This document shows positions 51,137-59,683 of a DNA stretch of 64,000 bases, one piece after another. Made by a program: the position numbers and the translations under genes. Each line of letters opens with the position of its first letter. Within the stretch, counting starts at the first letter, position 1. The stretch lies in NCBI RefSeq assembly GCF_000262465.1, contig NZ_CM001489.1, positions 2,916,521 to 2,980,520 of the forward strand, given 5' to 3'. The notes under the pieces were generated by a model that was not told the origin of the DNA, ran no database searches, and was given only the letters and a program-made list of their open reading frames with translations. The stretch comes from Frankia sp. QA3 (GTDB lineage Bacteria; Actinomycetota; Actinomycetes; Frankiales; Frankiaceae).

Positions 51137-51895
51137 ATGCCTCGTGCGCAGGACCTGACGGCGTCCGACGAAGGTGCGCGTACCGACGGTGGTGCGCGTG
51201 CGCGGTCCGACGAGGGGCCGCGGCCCGGCGAAGGTTCGCAGGCGGACACCCCTCGGCGCCGCATCGGCCGACCGCTCGCCTACGCACCCGAGGAAGAGCG
51301 CTCGATGATGATTCGGGCGGCATACCGGGTGTTGGCTCGGGCGGATACGGGCTCCGTCACCGTCAGCGAGATCCTCGCCGAGGCGCAGCTGTCGACCCGG
51401 TCGTTCTACCGGCACTTCAAGTCGAAGGACCAGCTCCTGCTGTCGATGTTCGAAGCAGAGAGCGAACGGGCGACGGCCCAGCTCACCGAACGGCTGGCCA
51501 GCGCGCCCGATCCGTACACGGCTGTCGGCGAATGGATTCGCTTCTACATCCAGCTCGCCTTCGAACCCCGGCGGCACCGCCGGACCCTCGTCATGCAGAC
51601 ACTCGAGCTTCACCGCGTCACCGGGTATGCCGAGACGCTGGCGCGGCATCAGGAGCTGAACAGGGCACCGCTCGTCCGGGCCCTCGAGGCCGGCGCCGCG
51701 GCCGGCACCTTCCGCCACACCCGACCGGCAACCGATTCGATCATGATCCAGGACATCGTCAACAATGTCCTGGTGCGGCGTCGCGACGGGATCGAAAGGA
51801 ATGACAGCGAAACCGTCATGGCCACGATCCACGAGTTCCTGAGCCGGGCCATCGGCGTGCAGCACCGACCCGATCCCGGAAAGGACGCAGTGTAA
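51137..51895 (+). CDS. TetR-family regulator
   Basis: The 252-residue protein has a disordered 40-residue N-part, GRPLAYAPEEERSM, and the helix-turn-helix VTVSEILAEAQLSTRSFYRHFKS, followed by a helical effector domain. AGGAGG stands 9 bases before the ATG. It precedes a luciferase-like oxidoreductase gene by 24 bp on the same strand, so the two are probably co-transcribed and the regulator may control that enzyme. Confidence 0.85.
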   Translation: MPRAQDLTASDEGARTDGGARARSDEGPRPGEGSQADTPRRRIGRPLAYAPEEERSMMIRAAYRVLARADTGSVTVSEILAEAQLSTRSFYRHFKSKDQLLLSMFEAESERATAQLTERLASAPDPYTAVGEWIRFYIQLAFEPRRHRRTLVMQTLELHRVTGYAETLARHQELNRAPLVRALEAGAAAGTFRHTRPATDSIMIQDIVNNVLVRRRDGIERNDSETVMATIHEFLSRAIGVQHRPDPGKDAV

Positions 51896-51919
51896 CCAGG
51901 ACAATCGAAGGGCAGACTC

Positions 51920-52843
51920 ATGAAGTTTGGCGTGCAACACGGCATCGGCGATCCGCGGTGGCGGCCCGAGGTGCTGGACCAGCGGAACATCACCTCGTGG
52001 GTGCGGGCGGCCGAGGAGAGCGGGTGGTCCGGCATCGCCTTCACCGACCACCCGGCCCCGTCCACGAAATGGACGCACGCCGGCGGCGAGGGCAGTTCCG
52101 AACCTTTCTCGTCCCTGGCCTTCTGCGCCGCGCTGACCGAGGACATCACGTTGATCACCCTGGTGACCGTGCTGCCCTACCGTAATCCGTTATTCACCGC
52201 GCACCAGATCCGCACGCTGGACCGGCTCAGCGGGGGGCGGCTCGTCGTCGGCGTCGGCACCGGCTATCTGCGCGGTGAGTTCCGCGCCTCCGGCGCCGAT
52301 TTCGACCGACGGCGCGAGCTGTTCGACGAGGCGCTGGAGATCCTCACCGCGGACGCCGACATCGAGGAGATCTCGCACCGGGGAATCGGCTTCGAGACGT
52401 CCGGCACCGCGCTGCGGCCGCCGTCGATCCAGCGGCCGCACCCGCCGCTGTGGGTGCACGCAAACAGCAGATGGGGCCTGGATCGGGCGGCCCGGTTCGG
52501 CGGCGGCGCCCTGCTCACCCTCACCACCGAGACGCTGGCCGGCACCATCCGGACCGCCCACGTCCCCGATGCGGCCGCCGTCGGCGAGCGCATCGACAGG
52601 CTGCGCGACGCCACGACCGCCGCGGGGCGCGACCCGGAAGAGGTCACCGTCGCCCTCGGCGGGGTCCTGTCCCTGATCGATGTCCGGCAGGGATGGAATG
52701 CCGAGCAGGTCCGCGCCGAGATCGCCGCGTACGAGCGCCTCGGCGTGGACTGGCTCATCTTCAACGTGATCGGCGACGATCCCGGGGCGTCCGAGGAGAC
52801 GGTACGCCGCTTCGGCGAGGAGATCATCCTCGCCAAGGGCTGA
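51920..52843 (+). CDS. LLM-class F420-dependent oxidoreductase
   Basis: The 307 residues have the luciferase-like barrel: MKFGVQHGIGDPRW, GIAFTDHPAP, LVTVLPYRNPLFTAHQIRTL, LSGGRLVVGVGTGYLRGEF and PPLWVHANSRWGL. The TDH and GVGTGY motifs are typical of F420-binding members from mycobacteria and Frankia. The substrate is unknown. A GAAGGGC site precedes the ATG. Confidence 0.87.
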   Translation: MKFGVQHGIGDPRWRPEVLDQRNITSWVRAAEESGWSGIAFTDHPAPSTKWTHAGGEGSSEPFSSLAFCAALTEDITLITLVTVLPYRNPLFTAHQIRTLDRLSGGRLVVGVGTGYLRGEFRASGADFDRRRELFDEALEILTADADIEEISHRGIGFETSGTALRPPSIQRPHPPLWVHANSRWGLDRAARFGGGALLTLTTETLAGTIRTAHVPDAAAVGERIDRLRDATTAAGRDPEEVTVALGGVLSLIDVRQGWNAEQVRAEIAAYERLGVDWLIFNVIGDDPGASEETVRRFGEEIILAKG

Positions 52844-52875
52844 CCGCGCCCGGCAGGTTTTCCATTGAACAGTGG

Positions 52876-53652
52876 CTATCCGGTGACCCAGTAGTCGGCG
52901 TCGTCGGCGGAACCGGGGACCACGTCGGACGACGGCCGAGGTCGGGGGGCGGCGCCGACCAGCCGCATCCGGGCCGGCCGGTGGTTACGCCGACCGGCCC
53001 CGGTTCCGCCGGAACCGGGGCCCCAGGCCGGCACGGCTCGCAGGACCCGCGGTGGGGCCGCCGCGAGTACGGCGTCGGCGAACGCGGCGAGCTGCTCCGG
53101 ACGGCGCCGAGTTCCCGCCGTTGCCTGGGTTGCGCAGGCGGCCGGGTGAGCGCCGGTGCCGTCGCCTTGAGGGCCGGTGCCATCGCCGTGAGGGCCGTCG
53201 AAGCTGACCATGCCCCGGGCTCCGATCAGCGACGCGAGCTCGACGATCTGCGCCGCCGGCTGCGGACGACCCTCCTCTCCCCCGCCGAGCGGCCCGGCCA
53301 CGCCCGCCGATCCGGTCGGCGCACTGCGCTCTTCCGGCCGGCTCAGCCCGCCGCGGCCGCCGGGACGGGTGGCGGCGGCACCGGCGCGCGGGTCGCTGCT
53401 GACCAGCCACACCGGCAGCCGGGACAGTCCGGCGCGGCGCCGGCGCACGAGCCGGCGGGCATCGCAGGCCCACCGTCCGGCAAACAGCGCCCCGGCGACG
53501 ATCACCGCGTCGTAGGACGCCACCTCCCGCACCTGTCGCGCCGGCAGCACATCGGCGTCCAGACCGCGGGCGGTCAACGCCGCGCCGATCATCGCGGCCA
53601 GATCGCCGGCCCCGCCACACCCGGTTCCGAACGCCACCAGAGCTCGCGTCAT
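52876..53652 (-). CDS. Flavodoxin-like protein
   Basis: The 258-residue product starts TRALVAFGTGCGGAGDLAAM, a flavodoxin phosphate loop, followed by VREVASYDAVIVAGALFAGRW and PVWLVSSDP, as in HemG-like flavodoxin-domain proteins of actinobacteria. The second half contains low-complexity Gly/Arg/Pro stretches and a short GDGTG duplication and appears poorly conserved. The ATG at 53652 matches the domain start. FMN binding is expected. Confidence 0.72.
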   Translation of the reverse strand: MTRALVAFGTGCGGAGDLAAMIGAALTARGLDADVLPARQVREVASYDAVIVAGALFAGRWACDARRLVRRRRAGLSRLPVWLVSSDPRAGAAATRPGGRGGLSRPEERSAPTGSAGVAGPLGGGEEGRPQPAAQIVELASLIGARGMVSFDGPHGDGTGPQGDGTGAHPAACATQATAGTRRRPEQLAAFADAVLAAAPPRVLRAVPAWGPGSGGTGAGRRNHRPARMRLVGAAPRPRPSSDVVPGSADDADYWVTG

Positions 53653-54068
53653 CGCACCCCTCCCAACCTCGCGTCCAGGGCCGTCGAGGCGGACCGCACG
53701 CGATCGACTCGAGCCCGTAACCCAGTGGACATCCGTGGCGGGGCACACACCATCTGTCGAACGTCACGTCCACCGGGCCATCCGGACCCGGCCCGACGGG
53801 CACGGTCGGACCCCGGCGGACCGCCGCGGTCTGACCCGGGGTCACGAGGTGCGGGCGATGGTCGCCCCGGTCACACCCCCGGGACCGTCGGCGCCGGGCG
53901 GCCCGGACGGTCCCGAACGGCTCGACCGCCGATGGCCCGGATCGGCAGGCGACAGCCAGCCCCCGACGACCGGCCCGGACACGACCGGGCGGCACCGCGG
54001 TGCCGCCCGGCACGCGGTGCCGGCGCACGGGGTCCTCGGGGTCAGCGGGGTCAGCGGGGTCAGCGGGG
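53653..54068. other. Gene-free region with terminator and repeats
   Basis: This gap of about 415 bp lies between two leftward genes. It holds a 26-bp perfect palindrome (terminator of the CYTH-CHAD gene) and the start of a 9-bp repeat. The rest should contain the flavodoxin promoter. No gene was seen. Confidence 0.5.
53985..54010 (-). terminator. 26-bp perfect palindrome, likely terminator
   Basis: Positions 53985-53997 (CCGGGCGGCACCG) are mirrored exactly by 53998-54010, about 60 bp after the stop of the leftward CYTH-CHAD gene. It forms a strong GC hairpin with no T tract. Confidence 0.55.
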
Positions 54069-54072
54069 TCAG
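54037..54072. repeat. 9-bp tandem repeat over the CYTH-CHAD stop codon
   Basis: CGGGGTCAG is repeated four times. The stop codon (TCA on this strand, 54069-54071) lies in the last copy, so repeat slippage would not change the frame but the stop context is repeat-derived. Confidence 0.7.
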
Positions 54073-55598
54073 CGGCGCAGCCAGCGGCGGTGGCGGGGGC
54101 GCGAGGCCCGCGCCCAGGTGGCGTCGAAGGCGGCCCGGGTGGCGGCCGCGCGGGCCCGCTCGTCCCCGGCGAGCAGCCCGTAGGTGAAGGAGGATTCGCC
54201 GGCGAGGTTCGCGGCGACGGCGAACTCGCGCAGCCGGGTCTGCGCCACGACGCAGTCCTGGTGCTCGCCGAGCTCGTTCTGGATCCGCTTCGCCGCCTTC
54301 GCGAGCGTCGCCGCGTCGTCGCCGTGGACAGGCACCATCAGCTCGCTTGCGTAGCGCAGCCGCTTCGCCGCCTTGCGGGCGCCGTGGTAGGCGACGTCGC
54401 GGTCGGATCCCGCGGGGGCCCGCCGCGCGCCTTCGACCCGCCGGGCGAGCTTGCGATCCGCCTTGGCGACGAGCTTCGCCAGCACGGTGCCGGCCGGGCG
54501 CCGGGCCCGCTCGGTCTGCCCGACATCGGCGACGAAGGCGAGCAGCGTCTCGACGAAACCGAGGTACCGCTCGCCGCGCAGGTAGGCCAGCGCCGCCTCC
54601 CGGCCGCGCAGCCGCTCGCCGAGCAGCGTCTCCTGGACGCGGGCGGCCACCGGCCCGAGCACCAGTTCCACGGGCTGCCCGGCGAGCTCGCCGGAGAAGC
54701 GGGCGAGCTGCACCTCGGCGTCGCGGGGCCGCCCGAGCACGTCGCCGATCTCGCGCAGGCCGGCCTCGATCACCGCGGCCCGCTCGGCGTCGAACAGCGG
54801 CCGGAAGGTCTGGATCGTGCTGCGCAGCCGCCGGGCCGCGACCCGCATGTCATGGACGGCCTCGGGCTCGTCGACGCGTACCGCGGGGTCGCGGTCGAGC
54901 AGCGCCGCGGTGTGCTCGGCCAGGTAGGCGTGGACGACCTGGGCCGCGCTGTCGGACGCGGCGAGCCTCGCCGGGCCGGGCTCGACGTCGGGACCGCCGA
55001 GGTCGACGGCGAGGGCGCGTTGCAGCTTCGACGGCGAGGGCGCGGGCCGCGCGCCGGCCCGGTGCAGGGCCTTGCTCGCGGCGGGCAGCACGTTCACCCC
55101 GGACGGGTCGAGCGCCTCGAGCTCTACCTCCCGCCACCGCGACACGATGGTGCGCTCACCCATCGTCCGCGCGTTGACCCGGTCGTCGGCGACCTCGACG
55201 AGGTCGTGGCCGGCGGCATCGCGCAGCCGCCGGGTGCGCCGGACGGTCGTGATCGACGCCACCGGTCGAAGCTGCGCCCCCCGCAGCCGCACGGCGACGA
55301 GGTCCAGCAGCTCCGGCGGGATCTGCGAGGGCTCGCCGAGCGGGCGGCCGATCTCGTCGCGGGCCCCGTCGGCGGTGGGGATCTTCAGATGCCAGCCCTC
55401 GTCGGCGCCGCCCTCCCGGCGCCGCAGCGTCAGCCGGTTGCGGGCCAGGCGCAGGTCGTCGGTGTCGTAGTAGACGGCGTCGAGATGCCGCTCGTCCGGG
55501 TCGGCGACGGAGGCGACCCCCCGCACCTTGTCGAAGGCGGGGAGCGTGAACGTCTCGTCCACCGCGAACTTCCGCTCGATCTCACGCGTGACTGCCAC
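54069..55598 (-). CDS. CYTH and CHAD domain protein
   Basis: The 509 residues join an N-terminal CYTH triphosphate tunnel domain (EIERKF signature at 6-11, then YYDTDDLRLARNRLTLRRREGG and WHLKIP) to a C-terminal CHAD helical domain (about 220-500; AVHDMRVAARRLRSTIQTF, HGARKAAKRLRYASEL). CHAD domains bind polyphosphate and CYTH domains hydrolyse inorganic triphosphates. The protein probably works in polyphosphate metabolism or binding. The GTG at 55598 has GGAGG upstream. Confidence 0.9.
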   Translation of the reverse strand: MAVTREIERKFAVDETFTLPAFDKVRGVASVADPDERHLDAVYYDTDDLRLARNRLTLRRREGGADEGWHLKIPTADGARDEIGRPLGEPSQIPPELLDLVAVRLRGAQLRPVASITTVRRTRRLRDAAGHDLVEVADDRVNARTMGERTIVSRWREVELEALDPSGVNVLPAASKALHRAGARPAPSPSKLQRALAVDLGGPDVEPGPARLAASDSAAQVVHAYLAEHTAALLDRDPAVRVDEPEAVHDMRVAARRLRSTIQTFRPLFDAERAAVIEAGLREIGDVLGRPRDAEVQLARFSGELAGQPVELVLGPVAARVQETLLGERLRGREAALAYLRGERYLGFVETLLAFVADVGQTERARRPAGTVLAKLVAKADRKLARRVEGARRAPAGSDRDVAYHGARKAAKRLRYASELMVPVHGDDAATLAKAAKRIQNELGEHQDCVVAQTRLREFAVAANLAGESSFTYGLLAGDERARAAATRAAFDATWARASRPRHRRWLRR

Positions 55599-55695
55599 GA
55601 CGGGCCTCCATCCGGTGCGTTTGTCGCACTGATGCCCCGCCTTCCGGCCGGAAATCCTGCGGACACGGGCAGGAGCGGGTGGCGACGCGCGGCGG

Positions 55696-56538
55696 TCAGG
55701 CCAGCGTGACCCGGTGGGCGCCGGTGTAGAGGTTCATCGAGTCGCCGCGGACGAAGCCGGCGAGCGTCATCCCCGCCTCCTCGGCGAGGTCCACCGCCAG
55801 CGTCGAGGGCGCGGACACCGCCGCGAGCATCGGCACGCCGGCCATCAGGGCCTTCTGCACCAGCTCGAACGACGCCCGGCCGCTGACGACCAGCACGTGC
55901 CCGGCCAGCGGCACCAGGCCGTCGCGCGCCGCCGTGCCGATCACCTTGTCGACCGCGTTGTGCCGCCCGACGTCCTCCCGCACGGCCCGCAGCACGCCGT
56001 CGGCGCCGGCGAGCGCCGCCGCGTGCAGCCCGCCGGTGGTGGCGAACAGTCGCTGCGCCGCGCGCAGGGCGTCGGGCAGGCCGGTCACGGTCGCCGCGTC
56101 GAGGCGCAGCGGGTCGTCGGCGACGGTGAACCGGCTGCGCAGCCGGACCGCGTCGATGCTGGCCTTCCCGCACAGGCCGCACGAACTGGTCGTGTAGAAG
56201 TTGCGGGTCACGTCGACCTCGGGCGGGGCGACCCCCGGGGCCAGCGCCACGTCGAGCACGTTGTAGGTGGGGCGGCCGTCGGCGTCGACCGCGCCGTCCT
56301 GGCCGACGCAGTAGCGCATCGACGCCACGTCGGCGGCGCCGGCGATCATGCCCTCGCCGAGCAGGAACCCCAGCGCCAGGTCCATGTCATCGCCGGGGGT
56401 GCGCATCGTCACCGCCAGCGCCCGCCCGCCGACCCGGATCTCCAGCGGTTCCTCGCCGACCACCGTGTCCGGGCGGACCGCCGTGGCGACCCCCGCCCGG
56501 ACCCGGGTCACCCTGCGCCGTGCGGTCGCTCGTCCCAT
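55696..56538 (-). CDS. fdhD: Formate dehydrogenase accessory sulfurtransferase FdhD
   Basis: The 280-residue protein has the FdhD core: [20 protein letters not shown], HDxLA-like [13 protein letters not shown], the active cysteines in [12 protein letters not shown], and [16 protein letters not shown]. It transfers sulfur to the molybdenum cofactor of formate dehydrogenase. The ATG at 56538 lies inside the last codons of the formate dehydrogenase remnant, the usual coupled order. Here the partner gene is almost gone, so FdhD must serve an enzyme elsewhere or is on its way to loss. Confidence 0.92.
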   Translation of the reverse strand: MGRATARRRVTRVRAGVATAVRPDTVVGEEPLEIRVGGRALAVTMRTPGDDMDLALGFLLGEGMIAGAADVASMRYCVGQDGAVDADGRPTYNVLDVALAPGVAPPEVDVTRNFYTTSSCGLCGKASIDAVRLRSRFTVADDPLRLDAATVTGLPDALRAAQRLFATTGGLHAAALAGADGVLRAVREDVGRHNAVDKVIGTAARDGLVPLAGHVLVVSGRASFELVQKALMAGVPMLAAVSAPSTLAVDLAEEAGMTLAGFVRGDSMNLYTGAHRVTLA

Positions 56539-56747
56539 CCGGGCGTCTCTCCCCTCGTCGCGCTCGCCGGCTCCAGCCAGATGACCAGGGACTTCGACGT
56601 CGGGGTGTTGCTGCGGGCGGCGGTGGAGTCCAGCGGGACCAGCACGCTGGTCTCCGGGAAGTAGGCGGCGGCGCAGCCCCGGGCGGTCGGGTACGCCACC
56701 GCCCGGAAGTTCTCCGCCCGGCGCGGCCCCATCCGCTCCCACGCCTG
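56508..56747 (-). pseudogene. C-terminal stub of molybdopterin formate dehydrogenase
   Basis: The frame reads [20 protein letters not shown], then [20 protein letters not shown] and [15 protein letters not shown], the conserved end of FdhF/YdeP-type molybdopterin oxidoreductases, which are normally about 750 residues long. Upstream, coding gives way to a low-complexity CCACCGCCAACTCCA-type repeat (56750-56815). Only the last 80 or so residues remain. It overlaps fdhD by 31 bp. Confidence 0.65.
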
Positions 56748-56974
56748 CCCCACCACCGCCAACTCCACCACCGCCAACTCCAACTCCACCACCGCCAACC
56801 CCGCCACCGCCGACGCCCCCACCCGCAGCCGGGCGCCGTCATCCCCGAGGTCCCCGCCGATCCTTCCCCTTCCTCCACCATCCTCGCGATCGCCCCCGGA
56901 CACCACCACCGGCAGCCGTCGGTCGGCGGGCACCCCTGGACCACCGGATCTGGCTGCCGCGTCCAGCAGGCGGA
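56748..56974. other. Low-complexity junction and spacer
   Basis: This stretch holds an imperfect tandem repeat of CCACCGCCAACTCCA-like units (56750-56815), then GC-rich sequence without a gene. The repeat marks the break point of the lost formate dehydrogenase gene. Confidence 0.45.
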
Positions 56975-57008
56975 CGTACACTCACCCTTACGTACAAGTT
57001 CTTGTACA
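56975..57008. promoter_or_regulatory. Operator region of the YefM-YoeB module
   Basis: GTACAAG-TT-CTTGTAC (56992-57007) is a near-perfect palindrome containing TGTACA (57003-57008). Two further CGTACA boxes stand at 56975 and 56991. The E. coli yefM operator is built on TGTACA-cored repeats, so this is a likely site of autorepression. It lies 13 bp before the antitoxin start. Confidence 0.7.
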
Positions 57009-57020
57009 ACAGGAGGCGCA

Positions 57021-57272
57021 GTGAAGACGATGACCTACTCGGAGTCACGAGCGCGCTACGCCGAGGTGCTGACGGCGGTGGCGGATGACAGAGAAGAGAT
57101 CGTCATCACCCGAGCCGGCCACGAGCCGGTCGTCATCGTCTCCCTGGATGACTACCAGTCCCTCAAAGAGACGGCATACCTGCTGCGCAGCCCCGAGAAC
57201 GCCCGCCGACTGCTGGCCGCCATCGATCGCCTCGAAAACGATGCCGGTACCGTTCGGGATCTCGTGGAGTGA
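57021..57272 (+). CDS. yefM: Antitoxin of Phd/YefM family
   Basis: The 83 residues match YefM: MTYSESRARYAEVLTAVADD, then EIVITRAGHEPVVIVSLDDY and a C-terminal toxin-binding part, RLLAAIDRLENDAG. It neutralises the ribosome-dependent RNase YoeB encoded next and represses the operon. AGGAGG lies 4 bases before GTG 57021; ATG 57030 is an alternative. The stop overlaps the toxin start (GTGA). Confidence 0.93.
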   Translation: MKTMTYSESRARYAEVLTAVADDREEIVITRAGHEPVVIVSLDDYQSLKETAYLLRSPENARRLLAAIDRLENDAGTVRDLVE

Positions 57273-57523
57273 AACTCGTCTGGGATGAGAACGCATGGCA
57301 GGACTACATCTGGTGGCAGACGGAGAACCGCAAGGTCCTCAAGCGCATCAACACCCTGATCCAGGACATCGCCCGGAACGGTAACGACGGCATCGGCAAG
57401 CCCGAAGTCCTGAAGCATGGCTTCCAGGGCTATTGGTCCCGGCGCATCAACGACGAACACCGACTGATCTACAAGATCAGCGGTGATCAGATCCGCATAG
57501 CACAGTGCAGGTACCACTACTGA
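57269..57523 (+). CDS. yoeB: Toxin YoeB, ribosome-dependent mRNA interferase
   Basis: The 84-residue protein is full-length YoeB: KLVWDENAWQDYIWWQTENR, then GKPEVLKHGFQGYWSRRIND, EHRLIYKI and a C-terminal RYHY. The catalytic set (Glu in KPEVLK, Arg in EHRLIY, His-Tyr at the end) is intact, so the toxin should be active. It cleaves mRNA in the ribosomal A site. It is coupled to the antitoxin by a 4-bp overlap. Confidence 0.95.
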   Translation: MKLVWDENAWQDYIWWQTENRKVLKRINTLIQDIARNGNDGIGKPEVLKHGFQGYWSRRINDEHRLIYKISGDQIRIAQCRYHY

Positions 57524-57564
57524 GGCGCCGGTAGATCTCTCCCGAGGGGACCGGGTCCGGTGGC

Positions 57565-58344
57565 CTACCGGCCGGTCCAGGCGGGGGGACGCTTCTCGAG
57601 GAAGGCGCGGACGCCCTCGGCGGCGTCGGCGGAGTCGCGGATCGCGTCGAGCGCGGCGGCGGTGGCCTGCCAGCCGGCGGCGTCGGCGGCGTCGGCGGCG
57701 GGGGCGACGGCGGCGTCGACGGCCGCCAGGCAGGCCCGCACGGCGCTCGGCGCGTTGCGGCAGATCCGCTCGGCCAGGACGACGGCGGCGTCGAGCGCCC
57801 GGCCGGGCTCGGCGAGCACGTTGACGAGGCCCGCCTCGTGGGCGCGCCGGGCGTCGAAGGGATCGCCGACGAGGATGAGCTCCCGGGCCAGGTTCAGCGG
57901 CAGGGCGCGCGGGCCTCGGAACAGCGCTCCGCAGGTGGGGACGACGCCGATGGTGACCTCGGGCAGGCCGAACCGGGCGTCGGTGGCCGCCACGACGAGG
58001 TCGCAGGCCAGCACGATCTCCAGGCCGCCGCCGAGCGCGGCCCCCTCGACCGCGGCGATGAGCGGCTTGCGGCGCCGGCGGCGGACCACCCCGTACTCCC
58101 CGCCCCGCTCGGTGACGTAGTCGCCGCCGGCGGTCAGGTCGCTGCCGGCGCAGAACACCGTCGGGGTGCCGGTGAGCACGCCGACCCAGAGGTCGTCGTC
58201 GTCGTCGAGCAGGTTCAGCGCGGCGTCGAGGGCGTCGGCCATCGCGCGGTCGACCGCGTTGCGCCGGCGCTCGCGGCGCATCGACACGACCAGCACGTGG
58301 CCCTCGCGGCGGACCTCCACCCGTTGCGCGTCCTGGTCCGTCAT
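57565..58344 (-). CDS. Enoyl-CoA hydratase/isomerase family protein
   Basis: The 259 residues show the crotonase fold: VLTGTPTVFCAGSDLTAGGD, the oxyanion-hole GAALGGGLEIVLACDLVVAA and PEVTIGVVPTCGA. One of the two usual catalytic glutamates is not clearly present, so the reaction (hydration, isomerisation or other) is open. A GGAGCAGG site precedes the ATG at 58344. Confidence 0.87.
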   Translation of the reverse strand: MTDQDAQRVEVRREGHVLVVSMRRERRRNAVDRAMADALDAALNLLDDDDDLWVGVLTGTPTVFCAGSDLTAGGDYVTERGGEYGVVRRRRRKPLIAAVEGAALGGGLEIVLACDLVVAATDARFGLPEVTIGVVPTCGALFRGPRALPLNLARELILVGDPFDARRAHEAGLVNVLAEPGRALDAAVVLAERICRNAPSAVRACLAAVDAAVAPAADAADAAGWQATAAALDAIRDSADAAEGVRAFLEKRPPAWTGR

Positions 58345-58501
58345 CGCCTGCTCCACGCCCCGTCCCGCCGTGCTCCCCGGCCCCACCGCGGCCCGGATGA
58401 CCAGCGTCGGCTGGAGGCCCAGAATAGCCTTCTGGGCTTGCAGGAACGATGTTTCCAAATCCGGCCGCCGTCGGCGCGGCTCCGCCCGAGGGGATGTGCG
58501 C

Positions 58502-58954
58502 ATGCAGGAACAGCGACGCGGCAGGAAGATCGCTATGGAGCGGGCGGAGGTCGACGCCTTCCTCACCGAGGAGCGGGTCTGCCGGGTGGCCACGACCGGC
58601 CCCGACGGCCCGCACCTGACGCCGCTGTGGTTCGTGTGGGACGGCCAGGCGCTGTGGCTGTGGTCGATCGTGCGCAGCCAGCGGTGGACCGACCTCACCC
58701 GCGACCCGCGCGCCGCCGTGCTCGTCGACGCCGGGATCGGCTACGGCGAGCTGCGCGGGGTGGAGCTGCGCGGCCGGTTCACGCCGGTCGGCGAGGCGCC
58801 GCGCGCCGACGTGCCGAACCCCGAGCTGGAGGTCCCGGAGCGCCTGTTCGCCGACAAGTACGCCGGCGGCGGCACGGCCGAGCCCGACGGCCGCCACGGC
58901 TGGCTCCGCCTCTCCCCCGAGAAGATCACCAGCTGGGACTTCCGCAAGCTCTAG
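58502..58954 (+). CDS. PPOX-class F420-dependent oxidoreductase
   Basis: The 150-residue split-barrel protein reads [42 protein letters not shown] and AAVLVDAG, as in actinobacterial F420-binding PPOX proteins. The stop overlaps that of the convergent azoreductase gene by three bases. The start is uncertain: ATG 58502 (AGGGG upstream) or ATG 58535 (AGGAAG upstream). Confidence 0.82.
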   Translation: MQEQRRGRKIAMERAEVDAFLTEERVCRVATTGPDGPHLTPLWFVWDGQALWLWSIVRSQRWTDLTRDPRAAVLVDAGIGYGELRGVELRGRFTPVGEAPRADVPNPELEVPERLFADKYAGGGTAEPDGRHGWLRLSPEKITSWDFRKL

Positions 58955-59613
58955 CGGGCGGCGGCCGACTGGTGGCCGAGGCGGGCGGCGAGCTCGACGA
59001 CGGAACGGTGGGCGGCGTCGAACTCCGCCTTCGCCGTGGCGCGCAGCTCGGCCATCGCCGGGACCCGGAAGGCCAGCGTCGCATCCGTCGCCACGACCGT
59101 CACCGCCATCCCGAGGGATCGGCCGAGGACCAGCTCGATCGCCGGAACCGCATGGTCCCAGCCCTCGGTGGGGCTGCCGGGTCCGTAGTACGCGCCGCGG
59201 GCGGCGACGACGACGACCGGCCGGCCGGCCAGCGGCTGCTCCCGGGAGTCGAACGGCGCGGTGACGCCGAGGACGTGCACCTGGTCGATCCACGCCTTGA
59301 GCGTCGACGGGATCGACCAGTTGTACATCGGCGCGCCGATGACCAGCACGTCGGCGGCGAACAGCTCCGCCAGGAGGAGGTCCTGGGTCGCCGCGGCCGC
59401 GGGATCGGGGGTCTCCCCCGGCCGGCGCAGCCGCGGCGCCCAGTGCAGCGCCGCGTCACTCAGATGCGGCGGCGGGTCGGCGTGCAGGTCGCGGTAGGTC
59501 ACCGTGTGCTGCGGGCCGAGCCCCTGCCAGGTGTCGGCGAAGGTCCGGGTCAGCGCCCGCGTCGTCGAGCCGGTGAGGTCTGCGGAGGAGTCCAGGTGCA
59601 GCAGTCCGGGCAT
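58951..59613 (-). CDS. FMN-dependent NADH-azoreductase family protein
   Basis: The 220-residue flavodoxin-fold protein starts [20 protein letters not shown] and contains [23 protein letters not shown] and [18 protein letters not shown], typical of AzoR-like quinone/azo reductases. AAGGAG stands before the ATG at 59613. Confidence 0.87.
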   Translation of the reverse strand: MPGLLHLDSSADLTGSTTRALTRTFADTWQGLGPQHTVTYRDLHADPPPHLSDAALHWAPRLRRPGETPDPAAAATQDLLLAELFAADVLVIGAPMYNWSIPSTLKAWIDQVHVLGVTAPFDSREQPLAGRPVVVVAARGAYYGPGSPTEGWDHAVPAIELVLGRSLGMAVTVVATDATLAFRVPAMAELRATAKAEFDAAHRSVVELAARLGHQSAAAR

Positions 59614-59683
59614 GCGCACTCCTTGCTCGCGGGCGGCGGGCACCGCTGACTTTACGCCGGCTCCCCGGCCCGAAGCAGGCGCT

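Noticed and set aside
52450..54183. A 577-codon plus-strand frame across the flavodoxin gene
   Set aside because: It is antisense to the flavodoxin-like protein and composed of Arg/Gly/Pro low complexity.
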